Shown: positions 1 through 11,143 of the stretch, in pieces
Layout: every line of letters begins with the position of its first letter
How positions within the stretch are numbered: position 1 is the stretch's first letter
From: Ashinkailepas kermadecensis
Taxonomy: Eukaryota > Arthropoda > Thecostraca > Neolepadidae
Length of the DNA stretch: 64,000 nucleotides
Assembly: GCA_034440615.1 (NCBI GenBank)
Contig: JAOTOM010005179.1
Location: 877,001-941,000, forward strand
Direction of reading: 5' to 3'
Notes under the pieces: model-generated
Databases searched by the model: none
Told to the model about the DNA's origin: nothing
What the model saw: only the letters and a program-made list of their open reading frames with translations
Made by a program: the position numbers and the translations under genes

Positions 1-595
1 GCCAGTTCAGCTGGCGTACATTGAGCCACTGCTCGGCTACGTTAGGTGAGATGTGTCGCCAGTTCAGCTGGCGTACATTGAGCCACTGCTCGGCTACGTT
101 AGGTGAGATGTGTCGCCAGTTCAGCTGGCGTACATTGAGCCACTGCTCGGCTACGTTAGGTGAGATGTGTCGCCAGTTCAGCTGGCGTACATTGAGCCAC
201 TGCTCGGCTACGTTAGGTGGGATGTGTCGCCAGTTCACCTGGCGTACATTGAGCCTCTGCTCGGCTACGTTAGGTGGGATGTGTCGCCAGTTCACCTGGC
301 GTACATTGAGCCTCTGCTCGGCTACGTTAGGTGAGATGTGTCGCCAGTTCAGCTGGCGTACATTGAGCCACTGCTCGGCTACGTTAGGTGGGATGTGTCG
401 CCAGTTCACCTGGCGTACATTGAGCCACTGCTCGGCTACGTTAGGTGGGATGTGTCGCCAGTTCAGCTGGCGTACCAGCCACTGCTCGGCCACTGCTCGG
501 CTACGTTGGGTGAAATGCTTCGCCAGTTCAGCTGGCGTACATTGAGCCACTGCTCGGCTACGTTAGGTGAAATGTTTCGCCAGTTCAGCTGGCGT
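1..595. repeat. 57-bp minisatellite, about 10 copies
   Basis: Copies begin at 1, 58, 115, 172 and so on with exact 57-bp spacing until about 457, then one rearranged copy and one final copy. Each unit holds CGCCAG, a 5-nt loop (TTCAG or TTCAC) and CTGGCG, a 6-bp stem that stays intact while the loop varies. The array touches the window edge and probably continues upstream. The frame stays open because 57 is a multiple of three and the unit lacks stops; no coding function is inferred. Confidence 0.97.
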
Positions 596-717
596 GATGC
601 GTGTGTGTTTATACAGCTATGCATCGCTTCAGTGCAGGACGATGCCCAGTATATATTTATGTACATAGTCAAACATACAAAGCAACGGCGTTCCCGGAAA
701 TTAGTTTGCCCATGCTG

Positions 718-815
718 TAATGGAATGGCATGTCCAAGCTATGGCCCATCATGAGCGCCAGTCGATATAATGGAATGGCATACGCCAGCTACGTCCATCG
801 TCGGCGACAGTCGTT
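718..815. repeat. Imperfect 50-bp duplication
   Basis: The motif TAATGGAATGGCAT occurs at about 718 and 768, followed by related text in both copies. Confidence 0.6.
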
Positions 816-1539
816 ATAAGGTCAGGCTCTATGTCGTGTCTGCCACCTTATGACATCCATTCGAGGCTCTGAAGATGAACCTCGCCGCTAACTTTTTGCC
901 GGGCTAGCTTTGGGCTCATAGAACATGGTAGTTCTAAGTGTTGAAACAAGGCAAATATAGAGTATCAGGAGTCTTTTATTTCCTTTCCCACTCCTTCAGT
1001 AGTAGTATTTTACTCTTCATGACTCCACCACAATATCCCATAATTATTTATCGCAGCCACTTGAGGCTTGGATACCAATACTGTGGGGTCAGAAGACAAA
1101 CAGACAACCATAACTGTGGGGTCAGAAGACAAACACGCAAACAGCCTAGATTGGTGCCTCACTTTCGTGTGCTCACCCGGTAAGTCACCCATGGGTTCAA
1201 CTGTTGCTGAAATGGAAATATCAAGCAGGGATAAAACCTGAACACACGCTAGATTCCCCTTCACTTCAGCCATTCAATTTGTCCGATCCGTGGACATGAA
1301 TTTGCGGCTTTATGGTGATACGGTATCAATCACCCAACTTCTCCGCTCACAACAGCATTTGACATCGGCACGTTTTCTGGCAGGAGCCAAGGCTTTAATA
1401 GTATCTAGTACTGTCTCCTAATGTACCAGGAGGTGACCATGGCTATGTCCAAAGCAGCGAAGACTCTCCGACTGGATTAGTATCGACCGTCGGTTCGGGT
1501 CCGAGGGTCGATAGCCGGCTACCCAGTACCTATCCGAAT
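816..1539. other. Mostly single-copy stretch
   Basis: A 33-bp segment beginning CTGTGGGGTCAGAAGAC occurs twice in tandem at 1081 and 1114. Nothing else is recognisable. Confidence 0.6.
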
Positions 1540-1810
1540 ACCGACCACCAGCCGGGCGATGTGGCCTCCGCCGGCGGCGGTTGGCCTCGCCTGCACCGGT
1601 GCTGTAGGCGGCGCCGAGCCGCCGCCACCTGTGCAATACGTGGCACTGTTGCGTGCACCGCGCGGTACATGGCATGCCAGCCGGCAGTTGGCGTCAACCG
1701 CCGGCCGCCTGCTGGTGCCGTGCTGGCTGTCATTGGGAAATGGAGTCACACGTGAGCGGGCGCGCCAGATCGGCACTTCGACGGCGCCTTTGACGGCGCC
1801 CAGGTGCGGC
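1540..1810. promoter_or_regulatory. CpG-rich patch, function unknown
   Basis: A GC- and CpG-dense block rich in GCCG/CGGC words between AT-richer flanks. Both strands stay open in several frames, as expected from this composition, so the frames here are not evidence of a gene. No TATA box or clear start is seen. Confidence 0.35.
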
Positions 1811-2230
1811 ACGCGGCTAGAAACATATGTGATATGAAGAACGAGATATTTCCCTGGCGGTGTTTCGGTCAATTGCGCGCATATGCTTTACCACTTGTAA
1901 ATCGCCTATCTGGCAATATTGTGCCTGCGTCTGAAATAAAATAAATGGTGCATGCAGTTACAGACATTGGGTCATGTATCCGATACGTTTCCACACGTAC
2001 ATTCATAGGCACAGCTTCATATTTTATCAAATGTGCAGTAACATCAGAAGTTCACAAAGGTTGCGTTGCAGAGCGTTGCGGAAAAATATCGTACCTTGGG
2101 CGTATTTATGATTTTTTTCCAGAGTACATTCCTAATACAAGTTTGTATGCAAAATTAATCACATTTGCAGTGCTATGAAAGCGCGTACGGCAGCAATGTG
2201 GCACGCGACTGGAGTTCTGGGGATTCAGAG
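1811..2230. other. No recognisable feature
   Basis: AT-richer single-copy sequence with stops in all frames apart from short open stretches. Confidence 0.5.
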
Positions 2231-2303
2231 CATCGTATACCGCACTGGGCATTGTATACCGCACTGGGCATCGTATACCGCACTGGGCATTGTATCACTG
2301 GGC
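2231..2303. repeat. 19-bp tandem repeat, about 3.7 copies
   Basis: The core GTATACCGCACTGGGCAT recurs at 19-bp spacing, with TC/TT variation before it. The last copy is shortened. Confidence 0.9.
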
Positions 2304-2530
2304 GATGATGGTCAGTGGCGCCTGTGTGCGTGAGGATGGTCAGATGGTCTGGTTTGCCCTCTGGTGTTAGTAATGTCGGAGTTGTAGGCTCGGATTCACG
2401 TCTTGCTGAACAACTTTTAGGCTGACTCCAGGTACAAGCCACCGGGCGGTTTGCAATTACCATTTGTAATATACCCAATGGAGACACAAAGTACAAGTCA
2501 CCAAGCGGACTGCGATGTCACTGTGCTGGT

Positions 2531-2563
2531 GCTAATGTACCTAATGTACCTAATGTACCTAAT
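2531..2563. repeat. 10-bp tandem repeat, about 3 copies
   Basis: CTAATGTACC is repeated head to tail. Confidence 0.9.
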
Positions 2564-2747
2564 AGGTAGTCCGAAGCCATCCACCATCGAGGCCTGCATC
2601 ACGTACAGTGAACACATGCCGAGACATGGCCTTCCCGTTGGTGCACTCACCCCGCTGACCCTGGAAAGCTGCCGGTAAAATGGGGTAAATTACGATGTCG
2701 AGGGCATCCAATAAATTCCGCCCGGCCGTCTTTCGCTTGGCTACCAA

Positions 2748-2836
2748 CTGTCACAGACTGACAGGAAGGGACAGCGAGTCAGGAGCCGTCCGTTACGTCA
2801 TCCGCTGGCGAAGTGGCCTTCAGCAGCATCTAGCCA
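2748..2836 (+). repeat. Left direct flank of the 26-bp array
   Basis: This single-copy segment (CTGTCACAG, then GGGACAGCG, AGGAGCCGTCCGTTAC, ATCCGCTGG and GCATCTA) is repeated in the same order and orientation immediately after the array at 3358-3471. The array therefore sits between two copies of one parent sequence. Confidence 0.85.
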
Positions 2837-3356
2837 ACCGTCCAACCAACCACCAGCTACCAACCGTCCAACCAACCACCAGCTACCAACTGTCCAACCA
2901 ACCACCAGCTACCAACTGTCCAACCAACCACCAGCTACCAACTGTCCAACCAACCACCAGCTACCAACTGTCCAGCCAACCACCAGCTGCCAACTGTCCA
3001 ACCAACCACCAGCTACCAACTGTCCAGCCAACCACCAGCTACCAACTGTCCAACCAACCACCAGCTACCAACTGTCCAGCCAACCACCAGCTGCCAACTG
3101 TCCAACCAACCACCAGCTACCAACTGTCCAGCCAACCACCAGCTGCCAACTGTCTAACCAACCACCAGCTACCAACTGTCCAACCAACCACCAGCTACCA
3201 ACTGTCCAACCAACCACCAGCTACCAACTGTCCAGCCAACCACCAGCTACCAACCGTCCAACCAACCACCAGCTACCAACTGTCCAACCAACCACCAGCT
3301 ACCAACTGTCCAACCAACCACCAGCTACCAACTATCCAACCAACCACCAGCTGCCA
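2832..3356. repeat. 26-bp minisatellite, about 20 copies
   Basis: The unit contains CCAACCAACCACCAGCTACC followed by AACTGT, with exact 26-bp spacing. Common variants are TCCAACC versus TCCAGCC and GCTACC versus GCTGCC. The unit is C-rich on the plus strand with almost no G. No frame contains a stop, which explains a 257-codon open frame here that I do not regard as a gene. Confidence 0.97.
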
Positions 3357-3357
3357 C

Positions 3358-3471
3358 CTGTCACAGGTTGACGACAGGAGGGAAGGGACAGCGTGCCAGG
3401 AGCCGTCCGTTACCCCATCCGCTGGTGAAGTGGGTGGGGTAACGGACGGTGGGTCCAGCCGCATCTAACCT
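3358..3471 (+). repeat. Right direct flank of the 26-bp array
   Basis: Second copy of the left flank. It differs by an extra segment that creates a perfect 15-bp inverted repeat, CCGTCCGTTACCCCA (3403-3417) and its complement (3435-3449), with a 17-nt loop. Confidence 0.85.
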
Positions 3472-4990
3472 ACAACTCTCACAGTCGGGGAAGCGCAGAT
3501 CAGGTTGGAAGCTGACGGCCAGGCTCTGTGAAGTCTCGCACTGCCTTTGTATTTAGAGCCTGCTATGTATGTAGTAATGTACATTTCCACATTCGTTGTA
3601 TATGATATTGTATATGTATCGTACAGCACATCTACACAGAATATTCTGGTGAACACATTCTCGGAATAACCATGTGCACCGAGGGGCACTTCGTGCGGTC
3701 CACATACTCGTCCACCAGGGCTGGATATTATCAATCAATGGCATCGTTCATTCAGTTTACCTTTGCTGAAACCATGAACTTAAACCAGAACTTTTATTGG
3801 AAGTTCAATCCGATTGTCCGCGCGATATGAATACTTCTGCCTGTTAGTGCAATTCTGCAGTCACAGAGAATATATGACCAGTTGTGACATGTTAATATAT
3901 TGGACAGTGAATGCAGTTATGGGGTTGATAGTGATTTAGTGACATACAGTCGGGGCGAGTATAGCACCACGATTGCATGTCTGACTTCGCCAATAATTTG
4001 GTTGCTTGCATGCTGCGCGGCGAGGTTTGAGCCAGCGGTGCACGCTGAGTGCGCACCGCTCGTGACCAGCCCAGGTGTAGCCCGCCCACCGCACGCATAG
4101 ATCGCGCCGAGCCGTGATCACAGTCGCCGACACTGCAGCAGGTATGGTGCAGGGATGGTGTGTCGGGCAGCGGGTCCGGCCGGCGCTCGAGGCATCTGCC
4201 GGAGCTGCAGAGGGGCCGGCGCCCGGGCTGGTGGGCGGCCGTACAATAGCGGGCGCAGTCGGCTCGGCGGTCAGACATTAAAAGGGAGGGGCCATCGGAC
4301 AGGGCCGGTGCCGCGGCCCAAGAAAAATCACCGCACTGGCCGCGCGCTAGCTCAGCTAATCGCCCGCTCCATAGCGCCCTGCACGCGGAGGCCATCTTCC
4401 CTCCACTGGTCACGCCAGGCTCTCTCTGGCTGGTATTTGTTCAACCCAGGAATACCACCGAGATTGTACGGTGTGGTTGGGAAACATTAGTGGTGCGACG
4501 ATGCGACAGGCCAGGAACCAATTTGTAAGCATTGAGGGTGTGTTCGAGCTGAGCTCGTGGTCCAATTTAGCGTTGCGCCCCATTTTACTGGCCGTTACAT
4601 GCACGTACAAGGTTCAGCAGACTTAGAACATAAAAACATATACCTGAATACGCGTTGGAAAGCATAGCCTGAATACGTAGAATTTAGGCATCTAAAGTCA
4701 GCTTGCTACACGTCTAGCAGCCGTCCGATGTCAAACTATGTGCTAAACACAGTAAGCCCGAAACATGAATTACTCTCGTTTGAAGCATCAGCCTTGTGTG
4801 AAGGGTTAGCCTCCACCTGGCGTCCTTGGCCCAGTACTGAGCCATCCTGGAGCATCGAACCTCAGGCCCCGATCTGTCTAATTAGATTCGAATGAGATAA
4901 TTAGCGTGGAAATATCCTTGTCAAATGTCTCAGAATTGGTTCGAATTTAGCGACACCAGGTGATATATTGTCAGCTGCTTGCATGCGCTA
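3472..4990. other. Single-copy stretch with a GC-rich centre
   Basis: AT-rich sequence to about 4010, then a CpG-rich block (about 4010-4400) that includes GGCCATCTTCC, then AT-richer sequence again. The overlapping open frames of 60-170 codons in the GC-rich block are composition-driven and resemble nothing I recognise. Confidence 0.5.
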
Positions 4991-5050
4991 CACGAGGGCG
5001 AGCGACAATGGAACCTCCAACACGAGGGCGAGCGACAATGGAACCTCCAA
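4991..5050. repeat. 30-bp perfect tandem duplication
   Basis: The segment starting CACGAGGGCGAGCGACAATG occurs at 4991 and 5021. Confidence 0.95.
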
Positions 5051-5233
5051 CGCGTAAATGACGTCAGTCGTCTGATCCCTGGTGCCGCCATGCCGTGTCG
5101 ACACGGCCATGTTACCGTCTTCAGTGGCAGAATATTGGTCTCTCACGTCTCACGAGTCGAGGACGTGTGGCGTCATTTCCTCACTATATATGGTGACCGG
5201 CGGGCCAGCTGATAATTGGGCAAGCTGAACTTG

Positions 5234-5295
5234 ACCTCTACAGTGGAGAACTGGCAGCATGTCCACCTCTACAGTGGAGAACTGGCAGAATGTAC
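5234..5295. repeat. 31-bp tandem duplication
   Basis: ACCTCTACAGTGGAGAACTG occurs at 5234 and 5265. CTCTACAGTGGAG itself has inverted ends (CTC/GAG). Confidence 0.9.
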
Positions 5296-5652
5296 ATCTC
5301 TTTGCACCAAGTCATGTTTTCACCTGGCCTTGGCCGATCTGGTGGCAATGATGTCTGCAACAAGCTTCACTGTAGTTGACGTCTGGCCTCACAATCGCAG
5401 TGATTCGTCTTTATGATGTTTCTGCAAGAAAACGGCAAGATTTCAGCAAGATTCAGCAGCATGACATTGGCAACGCCATTCATCTGGCATATTTTCCATC
5501 ATTAGATATGAATGCAAATTATAAGCATGGTGCTATAAGCCGGGTTAAAATTATCCCACGCAAGAATACTTACATGTCCCCTTGTGGCTCTGCTCTATCC
5601 TCTGCGCATACGTGCTGTACTTCTCAATATGCAAAGTGAGGTGCAATTTATC

Positions 5653-5656
<4 letters not shown>
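5296..5656. other. No recognisable feature
   Basis: Single-copy sequence with one plausible but unrecognised 87-codon frame at 5376-5639. Confidence 0.4.

Positions 5657-5715
<59 letters not shown>
5657..5715. repeat. (TA)n microsatellite
   Basis: About 29 uninterrupted TA units. Confidence 0.99.
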
Positions 5716-5718
<3 letters not shown>

Positions 5719-5836
5719 CAATCCTTCAAGCTATACTGTCCATGTGCCACGTTGATGGCTTGATCACTTGTTTCTGTAGGCTGTAGCTAATCAAACTCTA
5801 ATATGGGAGGGGGATTTCAGACATGAGTCCGATTCT

Positions 5837-5935
5837 GTGATTATTCCATGGTAGACCATCCATTGGGTAACTTCTCAAAGGCAGACCATCGATGGTATGA
5901 TTATTCCAATGCAGACCATTTATTGTATGGATTGT
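5837..5935. repeat. Degenerate ~30-bp repeat, 3 copies
   Basis: The motif GCAGACCAT or GTAGACCAT followed by (C/T)NATTG or CGATGG recurs three times, twice preceded by GATTATTCCA. Confidence 0.7.
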
Positions 5936-5977
5936 TTTGGGATGAGCGATTCATTGCATAAATTCCAGTCTTCTAAA

Positions 5978-6076
5978 TTTAGGTAGGTTGAGTTCCGATG
6001 GTTACGCCAGTTTAGGTAGAGCGAGTTCCGATGGCTGCACCAGTTTATAGAGGGTGAGTTCCAATGGCTGTGCCAG
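5978..6076. repeat. 33-bp tandem repeat, 3 copies
   Basis: TTTAGGTAG...GAGTTCCGATGGCT...CCAG copies start at 5978, 6011 and 6044. The third is diverged (TTTATAGAGG). Confidence 0.9.
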
Positions 6077-6128
6077 TTAAGTGTCCATTACAGCAGTTGT
6101 GAGGTGCTGGCTGAGAATACACAGCTCA

Positions 6129-7173
6129 ACTGAACACTGACAGCTGACAAAGCCGCTCTCAGCATAGCCGCAGCACTGACAGGATACAGCCGTCCTCATC
6201 ATAGCCGCAGCACTGACAGAGGATACAGCCGTCCTCGTCATAGCCGCAGCACTGACAGAGGATACAGCCGTCCTCGTCATAGCCGCAGCACTGACAGGAT
6301 ACAGCCGTCCTCATCATAGCCGCAGCACTGACAGAGGATACAGCCGTCCTCGTCATAGCCGCAGCACTGACAGGATACAGCCGTCCTCATCATAGCCGCA
6401 GCACTGACAGAGGATACAGCCGTCCTCGTCATAGCCGCAGCACTGGCAGAGGATACAGCCGTCCTCGTCATACCCGCAGCACTGACGAGGATACAGCCGT
6501 CCTCGTCATAGCCGCAGCACTGACAGGATACAGCCGTCCTCAGCATAGCCGCAGCACTGACAGAGGATACAGCCGTCCTCAGCATAGCCGCAGCACTGAC
6601 AGAGGATACAGCCGTCCTCATCATAGCCGCAGCACTGACAGAGGATACAGCCGTCCTCATCATAGCCGCAGCACTGACAGAGGATACAGCCGTCCTCATC
6701 ATAGCCGCAGCACTGACAGAGGATGCAGCCGTCCTCATCATAGCCGCAGCACTGACAGGATACAGCCGTCCTCAGCATAGCCGCAGCACTGACAGATGAT
6801 AGAGCCGTCCTCAGCATAGCCGCAGCACTGACAGATGATACAGCCGTCCTCATCATAGCCGCAGCACTGACAGAGGATACAGCCGTCCTCATCATAGCCG
6901 CAGCACTGACAGAGGATACAGCCGTCCTCATCATAGCCGCAGCACTGACAGGATACAGCCGTCCTCAGCATAGCCGCAGCACTGACAGAGGATACAGCCG
7001 TCCTCATCATAGCCGCAGCACTGACAGAGGATACAGCCGTCCTCATCATAGCCGCAGCACTGACAGAGGATACAGCCGTCCTCATCATAGCCGCAGCACT
7101 GACAGAGGATACAGCCGTCCTCAGCATAGCCGCAGCACTGACAGATGATAGAGCCGTCCTCAGCATAGCCGCA
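6129..7173. repeat. 39-bp minisatellite, about 27 copies
   Basis: The unit includes CAGCACTGACAGAGGATACA then GCCGTCCTCATCATAGCCG, with 39-bp spacing (for example 6208 and 6247). Common variants are TCATCA, TCGTCA and TCAGCA, plus a shorter 37-bp form lacking two bases (GACAGGATAC). Read on the minus strand in one frame, the 39-bp form gives a 13-residue cysteine-rich repeat (GYDEDGCILCQCC). The 37-bp copies shift the frame repeatedly, so the array as a whole is not one reading frame. See findings. Confidence 0.97.
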
Positions 7174-7640
7174 GCCAGCACCGTGACCAAACGGTGCCGC
7201 TGCAACTGCACACAATGCCCACTGTCACAATGCCCACTGCGCACTTACAACATAGCAATATGGCGAGCACAACCTCCACGGCCGTTCGCCTCCTCAAAAT
7301 TGCCGCACGCCGAGCGATCCGTACGCCAGCGGAGCGGAGCAGGGCGCCGCTCGGGCCGGGCGTGCGCTGCTCGCCGGCCGTGTTTCCATGCCGTGTTTCC
7401 ATGATCCGTACGCCAGCGGAGCGGAGCAGGGCGCCGCTCGGGCTGGGCGTGCGCTGCTCGCCGGCCGTGTTTCCATGTCGTGCCCGTTACGCGTTCCGCC
7501 TGATGTGTGCGCGGGATTTCCGACATGGGGCGGAGCCGAGCGTTTCGTTCGACGCCGGTCGGTTTCCGTTCGGTGGTAGTTATTCGGCGCTCGTGCAGTG
7601 CAGAGAAACGATTTCCTGAGCCCAGCAGCGTGTTCACGGT
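7174..7640. promoter_or_regulatory. CpG-rich patch containing an 87-bp duplication
   Basis: A GC- and CpG-dense block following the 39-bp array. It includes AATATGGCGAGC at about 7258 and an 87-bp tandem duplication. A CpG-island-type regulatory region is possible, but no supporting start site is evident. Confidence 0.3.
7316..7477. repeat. 87-bp tandem duplication
   Basis: GATCCGTACGCCAGCGGAGC begins at 7316 and again at 7403. The copies are nearly identical, and an extra CCGTGTTTCCAT lies at the junction. Confidence 0.93.
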
Positions 7641-7877
7641 ACGTCGTGTCACTGTGGCCGCCCGCTTCGGGCTACGACAATTGACCGCGCGTTCATGGAA
7701 CCGTGGTGGAGGCCGAGCTGTCACGTCTGCCGGCAGGATCTGATCGATTGTCAGTCTGCGCCAAGGCGATGTCGATATTGCTGAGTACCATGCGATGACA
7801 GTCATTATAGATGCGATTGATTAACCACCATGTTCCTGGCATTTGGACCTATTACGGGTGGGCACCGATCGGCCGCG

Positions 7878-8068
7878 AAATAGGCAGCCAGGCATATGGT
7901 ACACCGCCGTTATGTCTAACGTTAATAGGCAGCCAGGCATATGGTACACCCACAGTTATATATAACGTTAATAGGCAACCATGCATTCGGTACACACCGC
8001 AATCATATCTAACGTTAATAGGCATCCGGGTATTTGGTATACCACCAGTTATATCTAGCGTTAATCGG
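7878..8068. repeat. 45-47-bp diverged tandem repeat, 4 copies
   Basis: Each copy runs from ATAGGC through GG(T/C)AT...GGTA(C/T)AC to TATATCTAACGTTA. Copies differ by many substitutions, so this array is older than most here. Confidence 0.9.
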
Positions 8069-8660
8069 TGGCTGTTTTCCCATGAAACGGCAATCGGTTC
8101 TTTGTGACGCAATCTAGAAAGGTGTGGAATACGCGTGTGACAAGGGTATGGAATGAGTGTGTGGTGACAAAGGCATAGGGGATGATGGAAACCTTGAATA
8201 TTCTCCAGAACACAGCGTTTCCGCTATTTCGTACCCGACTGTCTCATAACTAACGCGGTCTGGGGCCCAAAAAGTTTTATTTTAAGCTGAAGTAAAAGCA
8301 TAATAATGTTCAAATAATAGGTGGGTGCTTATTGCTCAGGCAATAACGGAAATGAAATAAACAAATCAGACAAAAGACTACAAGCTAACAGAAATTGGAG
8401 GGCGTTTGTCAATATGCCTTACCATAAATTCGCCTGGAGTCGTTCTTGACTAAAACAAAATGCTCAACTTATGAAGCGAATCGCCTTTCAACACTGGCTT
8501 CGAAGTTTGTTGAAGGAAGGTAAAAACGTTTGGAAAAAAACGGCAGAGATCAAGCGTGTTGCGATGTGGCAAAAGCCGACAAAAATGTCCCGACCTGCCT
8601 CCCAAAACTCCCTCCTGGAGCCGTCTTGATCAAAGGAGGAAGCAATAAATGGGTATTGTG
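8069..8660. other. No recognisable feature
   Basis: AT-rich single-copy sequence. Confidence 0.5.
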
Positions 8661-8741
8661 GGTGCTGGCGTTGGTAAGGGTCACCAGGGTTCCAATCGGT
8701 GCAATGTCGGTGCTGGCGTTGCTAAGGTAAGGGTCACCAGG
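8661..8741. repeat. 48-bp tandem duplication
   Basis: GGTGCTGGCGTT followed by AAGGGTCACCAGGG occurs at 8661 and 8709. Confidence 0.85.
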
Positions 8742-8778
8742 GGAGAGCAGGTCGATAGATTCTGACTACTGATTCCAG

Positions 8779-9775
8779 CGACCATCGGCCACATGTGGTG
8801 CTGATGAGGACCATCGGCCACATGTAGTACTGATGGCGGCCATCGGGCACATGTGGTACTGATGGCGACCATCGGCCACATGTAGTACTGATGGCGGCCA
8901 TCGGGCACATGTGGTACTGATGGCGACCATCGGGCACATGTGGTGCTGATGGCGACCATCGGCCACATGTGGTGCTGATGAGGACCATCGGCCACATGTA
9001 GTACTGATGGCGACCATCGGGCACATGTGGTGCTGATGGCGATCATCGGTCACATATGATGCTGATGGCGACTATCGGTCGCATGTGGTGCTGATGGCGA
9101 CCATCGGCCACATGTGATGCTGATGGCGACCATCGGCCACATGTGGTACTGATGGCGACCATCAGTCACATGTGGTGCTGATGGTCGCCATCGGCCACAT
9201 GTGGTACTGATGGCGACCATCGGTCACATGTGGTACTGATGGCGACCATCGGTCACATGTGGTACTGATGGCGACCATCGGCCACATGTAGTACTGATGG
9301 CGACCATCGGCCACATGTAGTACTGATGGCGACCATCGGGCACATGTGGTGCTGATGGCGACCATCGGCCACATGTGGTGCTGATGAGGACCATCAGCCA
9401 CATGTAGTACTGATGGCGACCATCGGGCACATGTGGTGCTGATGAGGACCATCGGCCACATGTAGTACTGATGGCGACCATCGGGCACATGTGGTGCTGA
9501 TGGCGACCATCGGCCACATGTAGTACTGATGGCGACCATCGGCCACATGTAGTACTGATGGCGACCATCGGGCACATGTGGTGCTGATGAGGACCATCGG
9601 CCACATGTAGTACTGATGGCGACCATCGGGCACATGTGGTGCTGATGGCGATCATCGGTCACATATGATGCTGATGGCGACTATCGGTCGCATGTGGTGC
9701 TGATGGCGACCATCGGCCACATGTGATGCTGATGGCGACCATTGGCCACATGTGATGCTCATGGCGACCATCGGC
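8779..9775. repeat. 29-bp minisatellite, about 34 copies, with 609-bp higher order
   Basis: Unit: GCGACCATCGGCCACATGTG plus GTACTGATG, spaced 29 bp. Copies with CCACATGTGG carry a perfect 10-bp palindrome; GCACATGTGG and CCACATGTAG are common variants. A distinctive run of variant copies beginning GATCATCGGTCACATATGAT occurs at 9041 and 9650, exactly 21 units (609 bp) apart, with matching neighbours. No frame on the minus strand contains a stop, giving spurious long open frames. Confidence 0.97.
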
Positions 9776-11143
9776 GCGGCGCCGACTGTCACACGCTCAT
9801 GGCAGTCGTGACCCGGGTCACGGTGCGGCGCATGTCCGTGACGCCCCGCCCGTGGACGCGGCAGACTGGTGGCGCCGTGAGCCAAAAGCCGCTGCCCGCC
9901 GCGCCGGCTGCCATGCTGGTTCCGCGTGGTCGACCAAACGGAGCGGGCCGCGACGGCCCAATATGGCGGCGGCCGCGGACGGCGAAGCGCCTCTATGGCC
10001 GCCACCTCGCACGGCCGGTTCCGCCGGACCAGGAAAGGGGTAATTTGGCCGGCTGACGTCGGCGTAATTTTGTGTATGACCTATATGATTAGGTGGCAGT
10101 CACCAGGGCTGGGTCGGTCGGCGCCCGGTGAGAACCAATCAACAACAGCGCTCTGCTACGGCCAACGAGCCACAACAACGGTGATTACCGAACAGAGCCG
10201 CCGGCCACGGCGCAAACCCGCCGGCCTAATCGTACCGCTTGTCTTTTTTGCTTCTGGTTCAGCTGAGCATTCCGGTCTCGTTGTCAACACAACCGCAGGT
10301 GCAATAACCTTTCATGGACAGGGGTGTCTGCCGGGCAAAAACAGATTCGCCAGATGGAAAGCGTTGTGCTGAAAGAACACTCCCAACTAGCAAACAACGT
10401 CGTGTTGAGCCGCAGGGAACCGCTCGGCCGCAATTTGCGCCAGCAGGCGCATAATATGCTTGCGAATGTATACATTGGCATCATTATGTAATGCAATGAA
10501 ATGAGCACCCGGCGGCGCTCGTTAACTCTGAATGCGGTTTGGAGAGGTCTATTGATATCAGCTTCAAATAGCAAAATGCGAGGGCTACTTTCACCACCTT
10601 TGGTAGCCACGCACAGTGTTTGACTTCAGTGCTGCGTTCCGTTGTACCAGAGTGAGTGAGTGAGTGAGTGAATTTTGCCAGCCTGCCACCGTGTGGTGAT
10701 GTCGGCTGTTTCCGGTAGTGTGTAGATGAATGTGGTGGTGGGTTATGATTTATGGAACGACGTGGTCGGGGGTAGAAGGAATAGGATAGGTAAGGTTGAC
10801 TTGAAGTAAGGTGCCGAAGTTAGGTAGTTGAAAGTGTTACAGGCCTAAATAGCAACTTTACCTTAAAATTTACCGGCAACCGTCGCACAAAAAGTACAGC
10901 CAACATCGCCGCAACCTGCATCTTCGGCGCCAACTAACGCACATATTTCTTCAAATATATAACTCCCACATTCCATTAACCTGACACTGGCCTAGGTATA
11001 TAACTAGTCGTTATAAATTGGGGTAAATATGTTACCCCACCAGATGGCTTCTTGATTCTACGGGATGAATCAAACATTGTAATGGAATGACTTAGGCTGA
11101 GGCTTTGGCTTCTGGCTCAGATGATGCTGGAGTACAAATGTGG
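9776..11143. other. CpG-rich patch (about 9776-10240), then single-copy sequence
   Basis: The CpG-dense block includes AATATGGCGGCGGCCGCGG near 9960, which contains a YY1-like ATGGCGGC word. A (GAGT)5 tract lies at 10651-10670. Overlapping frames of 100-148 codons on both strands are composition-driven and unrecognised. Confidence 0.4.

Noticed and set aside
2695..3468. 257-codon frame as a Gln/Pro/Thr-rich protein gene
   Set aside because: It is read through the 26-bp minisatellite, whose unit has no stop in any frame and whose length is not a multiple of three.
4340..4400. tRNA A-box-like GCTAGCTCAGCTAATCG
   Set aside because: No B-box follows within the needed distance and no acceptor stem forms.
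9041..9775. CCACATGTGG as a p53-type half-site array
   Set aside because: The flanking bases do not fit the purine-purine-purine-CATG-pyrimidine pattern.
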